A DNA stretch of 64,000 nucleotides from Flavobacteriales bacterium (GTDB taxonomy: Bacteria; Bacteroidota; Bacteroidia; Flavobacteriales; Flavobacteriaceae), in assembly GCA_017303755.1 (NCBI GenBank), contig JAFLBS010000009.1, positions 1 to 64,000 on the forward strand, in the 5' to 3' direction. Positions within the stretch are counted from its first letter, which is position 1. Each line of letters opens with the position of its first letter. Both the position numbers and the translations under genes were made by a program. The notes under the pieces were generated by a model. That model ran no database searches. It saw only the letters and a list, made by a program, of their open reading frames with translations, and had not been told where the DNA came from. This document shows positions 1-9,492 of the stretch, piece by piece.

Positions 1-114
1 CGCAGGATTCACATTTATCGTGTTGTACATGTATTGGGTATACTGAGCATCTTGTTGGGCATAACTCACTAATCCAATTAACATCAAAGCGAAATATAAA
101 ATTTTTGTTCTCAT
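1..114 (-). CDS. PorP/SprF-family T9SS outer membrane protein (N-terminal fragment)
   Basis: Only the first 38 residues lie in the window; the gene runs off the left edge. They read as a signal peptide (hydrophobic stretch ending in SYA) followed by QQDAQYTQYMYNTINVNPA, the characteristic mature N-terminus of the PorP/SprF family (family knowledge). Members are outer membrane proteins that act with the type IX secretion system, and SprF-like members are needed for secretion of the partner adhesin carrying a type B C-terminal domain. The gene starts 47 bp downstream of the large adhesin on the same strand, the usual sprB-sprF-like arrangement, so the two are probably one operon. A perfect hairpin sits in the gap between them. 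Confidence 0.85.
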   Translation of the reverse strand, partial: MRTKILYFALMLIGLVSYAQQDAQYTQYMYNTINVNPA

Positions 115-129
115 TTATTTTGGTGTTTA

Positions 130-155
130 TTCCGAGAGTATTGCTACTCTCGGAA
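130..155 (-). other. Perfect intercistronic hairpin between adhesin and PorP/SprF gene
   Basis: Arms TTCCGAGAGTA (130-140) and TACTCTCGGAA (145-155) pair without mismatch around a TTGC loop. It follows the adhesin stop codon by only a few bases. Read on the minus strand it is not followed by a T-run, so it looks less like a complete intrinsic terminator than an attenuating or mRNA-stabilising hairpin (inference). Confidence 0.7.
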
Positions 156-161
156 GTTTAA

Positions 162-3100
162 CTATTGTCTATTAATGTATAAATATCCTGCTCTTTCTTT
201 TACGACACCGTTTGATTTGGTGTATTTAAGTACGTAGAAATAAGTCCCTTCTGGTAATTCAGAATCTTGTTTGATTGTTGATCTACCTTCTGATATTCCT
301 CTGAATACTCTAGCATCATTATCATAGCCTTCAACATCATAAACTAGAACACCCCATCTGTTATAAATTTCAACTGTATTATTCGGGAATCGTTCAATTC
401 CTTCAAGAATAAAGTAGTCATTTATTCCGTCATTATTGTTAGATATAGTGTTGTAAACTATAACATCACAAGAATCTGGTGCGTCATCGAAATCACATGG
501 ATCGAGAACAAGAATTGTAATCGTTGCGATATCACATACTGTTGGGTTCAACACTTGACAGATTTGGTAAGTTAACACATAAGTTCCTGGAGGAGTTCCA
601 GCAGGAATAGTAACATTTCCATTTACATCAACTTGAGCTCCATTCACACCTCCGAAATCAATAATTGTAACGGTTACATCGGCTGGATCAATTGGATCAT
701 TGTTTAATGTATCATTATCAAATATTGAAACCGTTCCACCCGTTGCAGAGTTGATTGGTGTACTTGTGAAATCATTATCAACTGCATCAATTACTGGAGC
801 TTCAACTACAATAATAATAGTTGCTGGATCACAATTAGTTGGATTCAACACGTCACATATTTGATAAACCACTGTGTAAGTTCCCATTGGTGTTCCTGCA
901 GGCACAATCACATCTCCATTGTCATCAATTACTAGCCCTGTTAATCCACCATTATCAAGAATTGTGATGGTCACTTCGTCTTGAATCACTGGCAATAGGT
1001 TCAAAGTATCTTCACCATTTCCATTATTATCAAAAACATTACCTGGTATTCCACCATCAAATCCGTTTATTGGAGTAGATGATAAATCGTCATCCTCAGC
1101 AATAATTGGAGGTGCAGTAACTATAATTGTTACAGTTGCAGGATCACAGTTTGCTGGATTTGCTCCTGTTTCACACAAATCATAAGTAAATGTGTAGGTT
1201 CCAGCTGGCGTACCCGGTGCAACTGTCACAGAACCGGTTGTAGTGTCAAACAAGATTCCAGTTGGTAAGGCACTAGTCAATGTGATTGTTACTAAAGGTG
1301 TATTAGTAGCACTTCCATCTAATGTATCATTTACTAATACAGTTGGGATAGCAATTCCTCCTTCATAACCATTAACAGGTGTCGCGATGTTATCATCATC
1401 ATTAGCAACAATTGGGTTAAACACAACAATCACTACTGTAGCTTGATCACAATTGGCAGGATTTGCTCCAACCTCACAGATTTCATATACTACTGTATAC
1501 GTTCCTGATGGTGTATTTGGATTTACAGTGATAGTTCCATCTGGGTTTAAAGTAAGCTCTGTTGGAACTGTTATTCCAGTTAGAGTTACTTCACCTGGAT
1601 TAGTTCCGATTACTGCTGGATTACCATCTAAGGTGTCATTTACAATTACACTTGGAGTACTATCTCCTGATGTAAGTGGTGTTGCACTGTAATCATCATC
1701 TACTGCATCAATTGGGTTAAGGACTACAACAGTCGCTGTAGCTTGATCACAATTCGCTGGTACTGCTCCAACCTCACAGATTTCATATACTACTGTATAC
1801 GTTCCTGATGGTGTATTTGGATTTACAGTGATAGTTCCATCTGGATTTAAGGTAAGCTCTGCTGGAACTGTTACTCCTGTTAGAGTTACTTCACCTGGAT
1901 TAGTTCCGATTACAACTGGATTACCATCTAAGGTATCATTTACAATTACACTTGGAGTAGTATCTCCTGATGTTAATGGTGTTGCACTGTAATCATCGTT
2001 TACTGCATCAATTGGGTTAAAGATAACTACAGTAGCTGTAGCAGTGTCGCAATTGGTTGGAATTGCTATTTCACAAATTTGATAAACAACCGTATATGTA
2101 TCAGATGGTGTGCCTGGTGCTACTGTGATGGTTCCATCAGGGTTCAATGTTAATCCGCCTGGTACTGTTACTGGAGTTACTATTACATCTGTTGGATTAA
2201 CTAAAGGACCATTTAAGGTATCATTATCTAATACACTTGGCGTTGTATCCCCACTTGTAAAAGGCCCTAAAGTATCATCAATAGCATCTATAGCAACTAC
2301 AACTACACTTGCCGTCGCAGTATCACAATTTGTTGGGTTTAATACCTCACAAATTTGATATACTACTGGGTAGGTTCCATTTGGTGTACCTGGTGCTACT
2401 GTGATGGTTCCGTCAGGATTTAATGTCAATCCTGCTGGTACACTCACTGGTGTTAAGGCTACATCTGTTGGAGTTAAGATTACTCCATTCAAAGTATCAT
2501 TCAATAATACACTTGGAGTCGTTCCGCCTGGTGCACTCGCTATTGAAGCTGGCGTATCGTCTATTGCGTCTATTGGCGCTGGAGTTACTACTACTGTAGC
2601 TGTTGTGGTATCACAATTCGTCGGATTTAAATTCTCACAAATAGTATACTCAACTACATAAGTACTCGCTGGCGTGTTAGGTGCAACTGTAATGGTTCCA
2701 TCAGCATTTAAGGTTAAACCTGCTGGAACAGTTACTGGCGTTAATGTGATATCAGCTGGAACTACTGGTAAACCATTCAAAGTATCATTTACCAATACAC
2801 TTGTTGGAGTTGTTCCTCCATCTGTTCCATTGATTGGGGTTGCTGTGTAATCATCAACTATAGCATCTATAGGTGCTGGATCAACTACTACACTCGCTGT
2901 AGCCGTATCACAATTCGTTGGTACTGCAATCTCACAGATTTGGTATACCACTGGGTAAGTACCCGCTGGGGTATTTGGCGCAACCGTTATTGTTCCGTCA
3001 GGGTTTAAGGTTAATCCTGCTGGTACTGTTACTGGAGTTAATGTAATATCTGCTGGCACTACTGGCGAACCATTCAAGGTATCATTTACTAATACACTTG

Positions 3101-6100
3101 GAGTGGTTCCTCCGTCTAATCCATTGATTGGAGCTGGTGTGTCGTCTACTGCGTCGATTGGAGCTACTACATCTACTGTTGCAATAGCAGTATCACAATT
3201 AGCAGGAACTGCACCTGTTTCGCATAATTCGTAAGTAATCGTATAAGTTCCTGAAGGTGTGTTTGGCGCAACAGTTAAGTTACCATCCACATCTACACTC
3301 AATGGTCCGTTTGAACCTGGTGTAACATCTGTTGTAGCAATTGTTGCTGGTGAACCATTTAAGGTATCATTTCCTAGAACACTTCCTGCTGGAGTTGGAG
3401 CTGGACCTGATGCTACTGTTGTAGCAGGATCATCAACTGCATCAATGGGGTTGAGAACAGTTACTGTTGCAATAGCAGTATCACAATTAGCAGGAACCAC
3501 ATTTAAGCCTGAAATTGGATCCGCTTCACATAATTGGTAAGTAATTGTATAAGTTCCTGAAGGAGTATTTGCTGCAAGAGTAACATCTCCGTTAGCATCA
3601 ATACTTAAAGGACCATCTGCAGAAGGTGTCACATTGGTGTTAGTTGTAGTTACCGCAACACCACTTAAAGTATCGTTTGGTAGTACATTTAAAGCCACAA
3701 CTGGTGCCGCTCCTGAAGCAAGTGTTACTGGTACATCATCAACAGCATTAATTTGACAAGCTGTTGATATTGCTCCATTTATCGCATTGGCATAAACTCC
3801 TGTGTATGAAGCAGTAGTTACCGTACCATCAACAGGATTAATAGATGGTGCACCTTGTCCGTAAACTCCGTTATCATTACCATCAGCTGAAGCTGAGTTG
3901 TAGTATTCGTTGGAATCTGAACAACCATCATTATCAGAATCAGTATCAAATGCGTTTGGTATTCCATCATTATCTATATCATTACATGCTGCATCGTATT
4001 CAAAAACTAAATAGAATCTATCTAGCGTTTGAGCAGTATTAGCAGGCGTTCCAGTGTAATCCAATTGAGTTACATTAAATTGATAATTAGAGAAATTACC
4101 ATTCATACTTAATGTCCCTGAATTTTCACCTGCACCACAATTTACCATTGCTACTCCATTATTTCCACCTAAGTTTCCATGTCTGAAAGTTGTAGCGGTA
4201 GTTAAGAATTGGGGATCTGAATTTAAAGTAGTCATTGTAAAACCACCCAATGTTTGCCATGAAGAACTGGTAACTCTATTAGCTGCAGCTACAAATCTTG
4301 TTCCACCAATACCTGACATATGCATTACAGGATTTCTCATAACTTTTGGGGTAGTTCCTGTGGCATCAAAATACTCAACAGTTAACGTCCCTGAAGTTGA
4401 TGGTCCTGTGTTAGCTCCTGTTTGAAGAGTCAATGCATTTGTTCCTGGAATTGGAGAGCCTGAATTAGTGGTAAAGAACGTACAAGTAGGATCTATACCT
4501 TGATTGAATCCAACACCACTATCCCAGAAATTAACATAATCTCCGAGAGTTACTCTAATTCTTGTATTATTAGGAACGTCTGTATACTCATAAACTCCAG
4601 CAGAAGGATTAGTCCAAACTAAAGTTCTAGCAGTATTACATGTTTCTACCGTATCTAGAATACCATCATTATCATCGTCTAAATCGGTTGTATCGTTAAT
4701 TCCATCACCATCGTTATCAGGTTGTGGAATTGGTGTTATTGACGCTGTATTGTTAGTTAAGTTGGTATCCGTTTGATTACTAGTAATAGTTGCAGTATTA
4801 GTACAACCATTTTGACTAATAGCCGTAGCGACTACAGTTAAAGTGGCAGAAGCACCGTTATTTAATGTTCCCACCAACCATTCTCCAGTTCCACTATTGT
4901 ATGAACCTACTGATGGAGTTGCAGAAACTAATGTATAACAAGTAGCCGACAACAAATCATTGACTATTGTATTGAGTGCGTTCACTGTTCCGTTGTTGGT
5001 AGCGGTAACTGTAAAAGTAACATTACTACCTATTAAAGGTGTTGCATTACTTACCGTTTTAGTTACACTTAAATCCGCACAACCTAAAGTTACATTCAAA
5101 TTGGTTGCATTAGAAGTATAACCCCAACCCCAAGTGTTGATGACACGAACGTTTCCGAAATCATCACATTGTAAACCTGTATTTTCATTATTTGATGGAA
5201 CAGTTCCCACGAAAGGAGCTGGAATAGTCTGAGTTGTATTTCCATTACCACTCCATGCGTGTGCTGGAGATAGGGTTCCTAAGAATGAATTGTTTAGACC
5301 ACTACCTGTATAATTACTTGAAGATCCATTGGCTGTACCATCACAAACTCCTGCATTGTTATCAACATTGACTAAACCTGAGTCATCCCAATAAATACGT
5401 GAATTGGCTAATGGTACTGGTAAAACTAAACTTACTCTTAAACCGTTTTTATTCATCTCGGCATCGTACAATGGCAAGTTGAAACGTCCTTTTAAGAAAG
5501 TTAATGCTATATTAAAATTGGTTCCTGAAGGCACAGGAACTCCAGCTCCATTCAAACCATCCCAAGCTAAGGAATGATTTCCAGCTGTTACATCAAGATC
5601 TTCTAAAATTCGGTCAGCCGAAGCGGCTTGAAAACCTGGAACACCATTAAGATCTAACAATATTTGAACATCTCCAGCGGCTGCAATATTATAGTTGATA
5701 TTATAATTTGGTGCACAACCTGAAATTGCAGGTGTTAGAAATGTTGGATTGGCAGGAATAGCAGCAATTGGAAAGGCCGATGGCGATGTATCAGGCACAT
5801 TGACAAAAACCTTATATCCACCAGTCAAAGCTGGAGTTACTGCCGAATTTACTGATCGTCTTGTTGTGGTCCATACGCCTGGAGTTGAAACACCATATTT
5901 ATTTACCGCAATATTAAATGCAATCGGTTGGAAACCTGTTTCAAAATCAATTCTAACAACTGTTTGGTCATCAGTATATGCATGAAACACAGGCTCAGCA
6001 TTAGCTGGAGATACGCCCGCTGTAATTACAAAAGCTGCATCAGCTGCTGCGAAACTCCATTTGTCAGAATATAAACGTCCGTTAATGGTTGTAGCAGTAG

Positions 6101-6695
6101 CAGCTGGACCAGAAGCAACAGTGAAATCAAAAAGAGGCATGTACACTCTACTTCCTACTGTTGTTGTGATTGGTGTGTTACCATCAGCAGTGCTACTTCT
6201 ATAAATAGAAATAAAATATTCACCATCTGCTGTTGGGTTAAACACTATAGGATTGTAACCTGTAGTTACACCATTAATGTTTGGACCTGCTAAAGCTTCA
6301 GCATGCGTATCAATACTACCGTTTGAATTGGCAGTAGGATCCCAAACACCTTGTTGAATAACAACAGCTGGTGCTGCTGAACTGTAGATACGGTAAAATA
6401 CAACATTTGCTCCCAAACGATTATTAGGTGCTGTATTCACATAACCACGAGCATCAAACCCAAAATAAAGGTTTTCAGTAGCATTGTTGGTAATTAAAAA
6501 CTTTACACGATTATCTTCCGCTGCATTAACATACGGACCAGCTACAATATCAGGAGCCGATAATAAACCTGTAATGTTTGCTGCGTTGGGCGATAACGTA
6601 GGCGTACCTTCGGCATAACCATTCACAGCAAAAAAATTGACTAACAACAACATAAAAGTGTTAATCAAGAATTTAGTAGAAGTAGTTTTATTCAT
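162..6695 (-). CDS. Giant T9SS-secreted adhesin with tandem Ig-like repeats and gliding-motility-associated C-terminal domain
   Basis: 2177 residues. Order seen: signal peptide (1-28), a long unassigned N-terminal region, a DUF11-type domain around 540-655 beginning DLSVTKTVSNATP, calcium-binding thrombospondin-type-3 aspartate runs (about 660-680 and 908-925), then eleven tandem repeats of about 90-105 residues (roughly 980-2065). Each repeat opens with an IDAVDD-like motif, has VNDTLNG near its start, NPDGTITVAPNTP in the middle and a YQICE...NCDTAT end. The last ~100 residues (NDGINDYFILEGIERFPNN..., IYNRWG, GTYFYVLKY) are the type B sorting domain (TIGR04131 family) that directs export by the T9SS. 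Such proteins are surface adhesins of the SprB class; the ligand is unknown. Two adjacent repeats are nearly identical in DNA. The partner PorP/SprF gene follows directly. Confidence 0.92.
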   Translation of the reverse strand: MNKTTSTKFLINTFMLLLVNFFAVNGYAEGTPTLSPNAANITGLLSAPDIVAGPYVNAAEDNRVKFLITNNATENLYFGFDARGYVNTAPNNRLGANVVFYRIYSSAAPAVVIQQGVWDPTANSNGSIDTHAEALAGPNINGVTTGYNPIVFNPTADGEYFISIYRSSTADGNTPITTTVGSRVYMPLFDFTVASGPAATATTINGRLYSDKWSFAAADAAFVITAGVSPANAEPVFHAYTDDQTVVRIDFETGFQPIAFNIAVNKYGVSTPGVWTTTRRSVNSAVTPALTGGYKVFVNVPDTSPSAFPIAAIPANPTFLTPAISGCAPNYNINYNIAAAGDVQILLDLNGVPGFQAASADRILEDLDVTAGNHSLAWDGLNGAGVPVPSGTNFNIALTFLKGRFNLPLYDAEMNKNGLRVSLVLPVPLANSRIYWDDSGLVNVDNNAGVCDGTANGSSSNYTGSGLNNSFLGTLSPAHAWSGNGNTTQTIPAPFVGTVPSNNENTGLQCDDFGNVRVINTWGWGYTSNATNLNVTLGCADLSVTKTVSNATPLIGSNVTFTVTATNNGTVNALNTIVNDLLSATCYTLVSATPSVGSYNSGTGEWLVGTLNNGASATLTVVATAISQNGCTNTATITSNQTDTNLTNNTASITPIPQPDNDGDGINDTTDLDDDNDGILDTVETCNTARTLVWTNPSAGVYEYTDVPNNTRIRVTLGDYVNFWDSGVGFNQGIDPTCTFFTTNSGSPIPGTNALTLQTGANTGPSTSGTLTVEYFDATGTTPKVMRNPVMHMSGIGGTRFVAAANRVTSSSWQTLGGFTMTTLNSDPQFLTTATTFRHGNLGGNNGVAMVNCGAGENSGTLSMNGNFSNYQFNVTQLDYTGTPANTAQTLDRFYLVFEYDAACNDIDNDGIPNAFDTDSDNDGCSDSNEYYNSASADGNDNGVYGQGAPSINPVDGTVTTASYTGVYANAINGAISTACQINAVDDVPVTLASGAAPVVALNVLPNDTLSGVAVTTTNTNVTPSADGPLSIDANGDVTLAANTPSGTYTITYQLCEADPISGLNVVPANCDTAIATVTVLNPIDAVDDPATTVASGPAPTPAGSVLGNDTLNGSPATIATTDVTPGSNGPLSVDVDGNLTVAPNTPSGTYTITYELCETGAVPANCDTAIATVDVVAPIDAVDDTPAPINGLDGGTTPSVLVNDTLNGSPVVPADITLTPVTVPAGLTLNPDGTITVAPNTPAGTYPVVYQICEIAVPTNCDTATASVVVDPAPIDAIVDDYTATPINGTDGGTTPTSVLVNDTLNGLPVVPADITLTPVTVPAGLTLNADGTITVAPNTPASTYVVEYTICENLNPTNCDTTTATVVVTPAPIDAIDDTPASIASAPGGTTPSVLLNDTLNGVILTPTDVALTPVSVPAGLTLNPDGTITVAPGTPNGTYPVVYQICEVLNPTNCDTATASVVVVAIDAIDDTLGPFTSGDTTPSVLDNDTLNGPLVNPTDVIVTPVTVPGGLTLNPDGTITVAPGTPSDTYTVVYQICEIAIPTNCDTATATVVIFNPIDAVNDDYSATPLTSGDTTPSVIVNDTLDGNPVVIGTNPGEVTLTGVTVPAELTLNPDGTITVNPNTPSGTYTVVYEICEVGAVPANCDQATATVVVLNPIDAVDDDYSATPLTSGDSTPSVIVNDTLDGNPAVIGTNPGEVTLTGITVPTELTLNPDGTITVNPNTPSGTYTVVYEICEVGANPANCDQATVVIVVFNPIVANDDDNIATPVNGYEGGIAIPTVLVNDTLDGSATNTPLVTITLTSALPTGILFDTTTGSVTVAPGTPAGTYTFTYDLCETGANPANCDPATVTIIVTAPPIIAEDDDLSSTPINGFDGGIPGNVFDNNGNGEDTLNLLPVIQDEVTITILDNGGLTGLVIDDNGDVIVPAGTPMGTYTVVYQICDVLNPTNCDPATIIIVVEAPVIDAVDNDFTSTPINSATGGTVSIFDNDTLNNDPIDPADVTVTIIDFGGVNGAQVDVNGNVTIPAGTPPGTYVLTYQICQVLNPTVCDIATITILVLDPCDFDDAPDSCDVIVYNTISNNNDGINDYFILEGIERFPNNTVEIYNRWGVLVYDVEGYDNDARVFRGISEGRSTIKQDSELPEGTYFYVLKYTKSNGVVKERAGYLYINRQ
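506..3756 (-). repeat. Eleven tandem ~300-bp coding repeats in the adhesin
   Basis: Each unit encodes about 90-105 residues with the shared landmarks IDAVDD, NDTLNG, DGTITVAPNTP, SGTYTVVY, ICE and NCD. All eleven were counted by reading the protein. The units are diverged except for two neighbours (next entry). Two conserved Cys per unit (ICE and NCD) could form an intrarepeat disulphide (inference). Boundaries are approximate. Confidence 0.85.
1441..2010 (-). repeat. Recent tandem duplication of one adhesin repeat
   Basis: Bases 1441-1710 and 1741-2010 match at an exact 300-bp offset with only about 18 differences over 270 bases by eye, well above the similarity of any other pair of repeats. 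They are repeats 7 and 8 of the protein and point to recent copy-number change by recombination. Confidence 0.85.
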
Positions 6696-7223
6696 GATAT
6701 TGAATATTATTTATATGTAGGTTTTTAAAATTCACGCAAATTTAAAAATATTTTATTCTTATTATTAAAATTAATACTACAAAATTGTCTTAAATTTTTA
6801 ATTTAAACGGTTTTTTGTGTCGTTCATCTATGCCATCTCTCTAAAATAGTCGCATCGTCCAATTGTTACCAAAGTATTAAGTTTTAAAATTGTTATTTTT
6901 AAAATGGGTTTTTTCTTACTAATTTTTATGTAAAAAAATAACTAAAGCTTTTTTTAATAAGTTAAAAGCTTGATATCAATTAATTTTTATAAAAAAAGAA
7001 GTCGTGTTACATGTTGCTCTGTTGACTATTTTGCTTTTTTGATAAAAAAATTCTTCATAAAAGCTTAAAAATAAAAAAATCAACAACACTATTCTTCTTT
7101 AGACAAAAATCTAAAAAAATCAAATTATTGCACATGACTAATATCATGTATAGCCACAAATCGCATTAAGATAAAGAAAGGAAGATTGTATGTTGAAGTG
7201 TATAAACAATCTGAAGATTTAAC
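6696..7223. other. 528-bp gene-free, very AT-rich interval
   Basis: No convincing gene. It holds the probable adhesin promoter at its left end (TAAATTTG on the minus strand) and a weak 8-bp inverted repeat (AAGCTTTT at 6945-6952, AAAAGCTT at 6964-6971) without terminator features. The rest is homopolymer-rich spacer. Confidence 0.6.
6737..6744 (-). promoter_or_regulatory. -7 box (TAAATTTG) of adhesin gene
   Basis: Matches the Bacteroidota TAnnTTTG -7 consensus and would give a leader of roughly 37 nt. No convincing -33 TTG is seen at the right spacing. Confidence 0.5.
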
Positions 7224-7862
7224 TCATAAATTTTCTTTGAAAACATCGGCCAAACCGATAATACTCATCACTTTGAGCTTTTCGAAAATTCTATTTTTGT
7301 AAGTACTAACCGTAGACATTTTCAAATCTAATTTGTTTGCAATCTCGAGATTACCATCGCCATCAACCAAAAGTTTGGCGATTTCAAATTCTCGGTTAGA
7401 CAATTTCTCTAAAGGATTTTTATTGCTGTTAGATTTGGAAGTAGTTGCTAATTTTTCTTTTAATGAATCACTATAGAAATACCCTTTTTCAAAAAGTTGC
7501 TTTACAGCGATTTCCATCTTTTCTTCTGAACAAAACTTATTCAAAAAACCGTCTGCTCCATTTTGTATGTATCGCAATCCATACTGTTTTTCTTCGTGCG
7601 ATGAGAAAACCAATATTTTAACATTAGGCTGTATCTCTTTTACTTCTTTCATTATCTTGATATTTTCTATCCCATTGATGTTAATATCAAGAAAAATCAA
7701 ATCAAATTGAATGCGGGCAACCAAATCTAAAGTAGATTGATAACCTTCAGACTCATACACATTATACGATTTGAACTTGTCGTTTAAAAACAACTTAATC
7801 CCTTTTCTAACTACAAGGTGATCGTCTAAAATCAGTATATTATAGTGATTGCTCATTTTCAT
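7224..7862 (-). CDS. NarL/LuxR-family response regulator
   Basis: 212 residues from the chosen start. The receiver domain (about 8-125) shows the acidic pair D13-D14, the phospho-acceptor Asp59 in LIFLDININ and the conserved Lys109 in GFLNK. A linker is followed by a LuxR-type helix-turn-helix (about 150-205, with LSNREFEIAKLLVDG and MSTVSTYKNRIFEKL). It should be a DNA-binding transcription regulator controlled by a histidine kinase not encoded here. The frame stays open upstream to 7910, but a TATCTTTG -7 box at 7873-7880 lies inside that extension, so the start is at 7862 (MKMSN) or 7856 (MSN). Target genes are unknown; the upstream LRR gene has its own terminator. Confidence 0.85.
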   Translation of the reverse strand: MKMSNHYNILILDDHLVVRKGIKLFLNDKFKSYNVYESEGYQSTLDLVARIQFDLIFLDININGIENIKIMKEVKEIQPNVKILVFSSHEEKQYGLRYIQNGADGFLNKFCSEEKMEIAVKQLFEKGYFYSDSLKEKLATTSKSNSNKNPLEKLSNREFEIAKLLVDGDGNLEIANKLDLKMSTVSTYKNRIFEKLKVMSIIGLADVFKENL

Positions 7863-7872
7863 TTTATTTGGG

Positions 7873-7880
7873 CAAAGATA
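7873..7880 (-). promoter_or_regulatory. -7 box (TATCTTTG) of response regulator
   Basis: Perfect TAnnTTTG word 10 bp before the ATG at 7862. It rules out the upstream in-frame start at 7910 and gives a leader of only a few bases. Confidence 0.7.
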
Positions 7881-7894
7881 CACTAATATATAAA

Positions 7895-7923
7895 TTAAAA
7901 AAAGCTTCAATAATGAAGCTTTT
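7895..7923 (-). terminator. Intrinsic terminator of LRR gene
   Basis: Perfect 10-bp stem (7900-7909 with 7914-7923), 4-nt loop, followed on the minus strand by a T-rich tract. It lies 18 bp after the LRR stop codon. Confidence 0.85.
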
Positions 7924-7941
7924 AAGGTATAATTTAGATAG

Positions 7942-8793
7942 TTACTCTTCGTTCACTATGGCTTTATCTTTTTCAGTGTAGACACTTAGAGTTGTTGCTA
8001 CACCTTGCTCATTCACCATTGTCATTTTAAAAGTGTCTTTTTCGGCTAAACCTCTAGAAACAAATCCGTTGAAGTTATTGTAAGAAACATTCATCTCTTT
8101 TAAATTGCTCAATCGTTCCAATTCAAAAGGAATAGTTCCTACAAGATTATTATCAAATAAAACTAATGATTCTAAGTTTTTTAGATTAGCAACTTCTGGA
8201 CTTAATATTCCCGAAAATTTATTACTATTCAATTGAAGTACTTTAATACTTTTCAGATTATAAATGGCAGTTGGCAATTCTCCTGTTAATTGATTGTTGT
8301 ACAAAGACAATAGCTCTAATTTTTGCAAATTGCTGATTGAATTCGGAATAGAACCTGTCAAACCATTCATAAACAATTCTAGAGAAACTAAGTTGGATGC
8401 CTTTGAAATTGATTCTGGAATAGAACCTTCTAACTTATTGAACGATAAGTTCAAAGAAACCAATGAGTTCAACTCTCCAATACTAGTTGGAATTTCACCT
8501 GTTAATTCATTTTTGAAGAAATTGATAGCTCTCACATTTTTTAAACCTCCTAAATCCGAAGGCAAAGTTCCTTTTAGATTGTTGTTGGATAAATCCAAAC
8601 CAATCACTTTATCATTTTCTATTGCAACTCCATACCAAGTAGCAACTGGTTGGCTTAAATTCCATTTTGTTGTCCACGCAGAACCGTTTGTTGAGTTGTA
8701 CAATGAAATTAAAACTGATTTTTCAGCTTGCGAAACTTCTGCAAATGAGAAGAATGTGAAGAAAATAGCGATTAAAAGGGTAATTTTTTTCAT
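7942..8793 (-). CDS. Secreted leucine-rich-repeat protein
   Basis: 283 residues with an N-terminal signal peptide (about 1-23). Residues ~60-245 are eight or so LRRs of the plant-like type, with the period LxxLxxLxLxxNxLxGxIP (for example LDLSNNNLKGTLPSDLG and LSLYNNQLTGELPTAIY). The N-terminal part (LISLYNSTNGSAWTTKWNL) is the cap that normally precedes such repeats. The last ~35 residues do not look like a T9SS sorting domain, so the protein may be periplasmic or exported another way. LRRs bind proteins or glycans; the partner is unknown. It is a single-gene unit with its own terminator. Confidence 0.85.
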   Translation of the reverse strand: MKKITLLIAIFFTFFSFAEVSQAEKSVLISLYNSTNGSAWTTKWNLSQPVATWYGVAIENDKVIGLDLSNNNLKGTLPSDLGGLKNVRAINFFKNELTGEIPTSIGELNSLVSLNLSFNKLEGSIPESISKASNLVSLELFMNGLTGSIPNSISNLQKLELLSLYNNQLTGELPTAIYNLKSIKVLQLNSNKFSGILSPEVANLKNLESLVLFDNNLVGTIPFELERLSNLKEMNVSYNNFNGFVSRGLAEKDTFKMTMVNEQGVATTLSVYTEKDKAIVNEE

Positions 8794-8954
8794 GGTTTGT
8801 TCGATTTGGTGATGTAAACTAATACAAAAAATCGTTTATAAGCAAATTTATTCGTTGAAATACGTTTTTGAATATTTAAAAAAGTAATTATCTTACAAAT
8901 AAATATCTATTTTATTGTTTTTTTACTGTAAATTATACTTTGAAAAAAAATTAT

Positions 8955-8962
8955 TACTTTTG
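8955..8962 (+). promoter_or_regulatory. -7 box (TACTTTTG) of DUF1761 gene
   Basis: Perfect TAnnTTTG word 26 bp before the ATG at 8989. Confidence 0.65.
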
Positions 8963-8988
8963 ATTCACTAACCAATAAATTATTAATT

Positions 8989-9471
8989 ATGCCTTTTAAC
9001 CCTATTGCCGTTTTGGTAGCAGCTCTTGCTACACTATTAGTCGGATTTGTCTGGTACAATCCAAAAGTTTTCGGAACCATCTGGATGAATGAAACTGGAA
9101 TGACCGAAGAAAAAGCTAAACAAGGAAACATGTTGAAAATCTTCGGATTTACCATTTTGTTTTCTCTTATGATCTCATTAGCAGTTCCTGGATTAGTTAT
9201 ACACCAAATGGGAGCTTTTGGAATGATTGGAGGAGATCTAAACAAAGCTCTACCTTCTTACACTGCATTTATTGCCGATTATGGAGATGCTTTTAGAACT
9301 TACAAACACGGAGCATTACATGGTTTTATGTCGGGTCTTTTTATTGCTTTTCCAATTTTGGGAGTTAATGCGATGTTCGACCAAAAATCATGGAAGTTAC
9401 TTTTTGTAACTGCAGGATATTGGATCGTGACCTTAACTATTATGGGAGCGATTATTTGCGGTTGGAAATAA
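8989..9471 (+). CDS. DUF1761-family small membrane protein
   Basis: 160 residues with four predicted transmembrane segments (about 8-25, 50-75, 108-128, 137-157). The N-terminal pattern VAALATLLVGFVWYNPKVFG, with an Asn-Pro and aromatic residues just after the first helix, is typical of the DUF1761 family, whose function is unknown. The gene has its own -7 box upstream and a terminator hairpin downstream, so it is probably monocistronic. No catalytic or ligand-binding motif is apparent. Confidence 0.8.
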   Translation: MPFNPIAVLVAALATLLVGFVWYNPKVFGTIWMNETGMTEEKAKQGNMLKIFGFTILFSLMISLAVPGLVIHQMGAFGMIGGDLNKALPSYTAFIADYGDAFRTYKHGALHGFMSGLFIAFPILGVNAMFDQKSWKLLFVTAGYWIVTLTIMGAIICGWK

Positions 9472-9492
9472 TTTAACATTTAATTATAATTG

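Noticed and set aside
1441-3540. Regularly spaced repeats mistaken for a CRISPR array
   Set aside because: The ~300-bp period and translation show protein repeats of the adhesin, not short repeats with unique spacers.
1453-3540. Several 80-90-residue open frames on the plus strand within the adhesin
   Set aside because: They recur at the repeat period and arise from the repeats' reverse-strand codon bias.
6945-6971. Hairpin in the 528-bp gap as a terminator or small RNA
   Set aside because: 8-bp AT-rich arms with no T-run on the correct strand and no promoter; expected by chance in such composition.
8294-8812. 172-residue open frame antisense to the LRR gene
   Set aside because: It lies wholly opposite a gene with clear repeats and signal peptide; its translation has no family pattern. 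Frame-shadow of the LRR codons.
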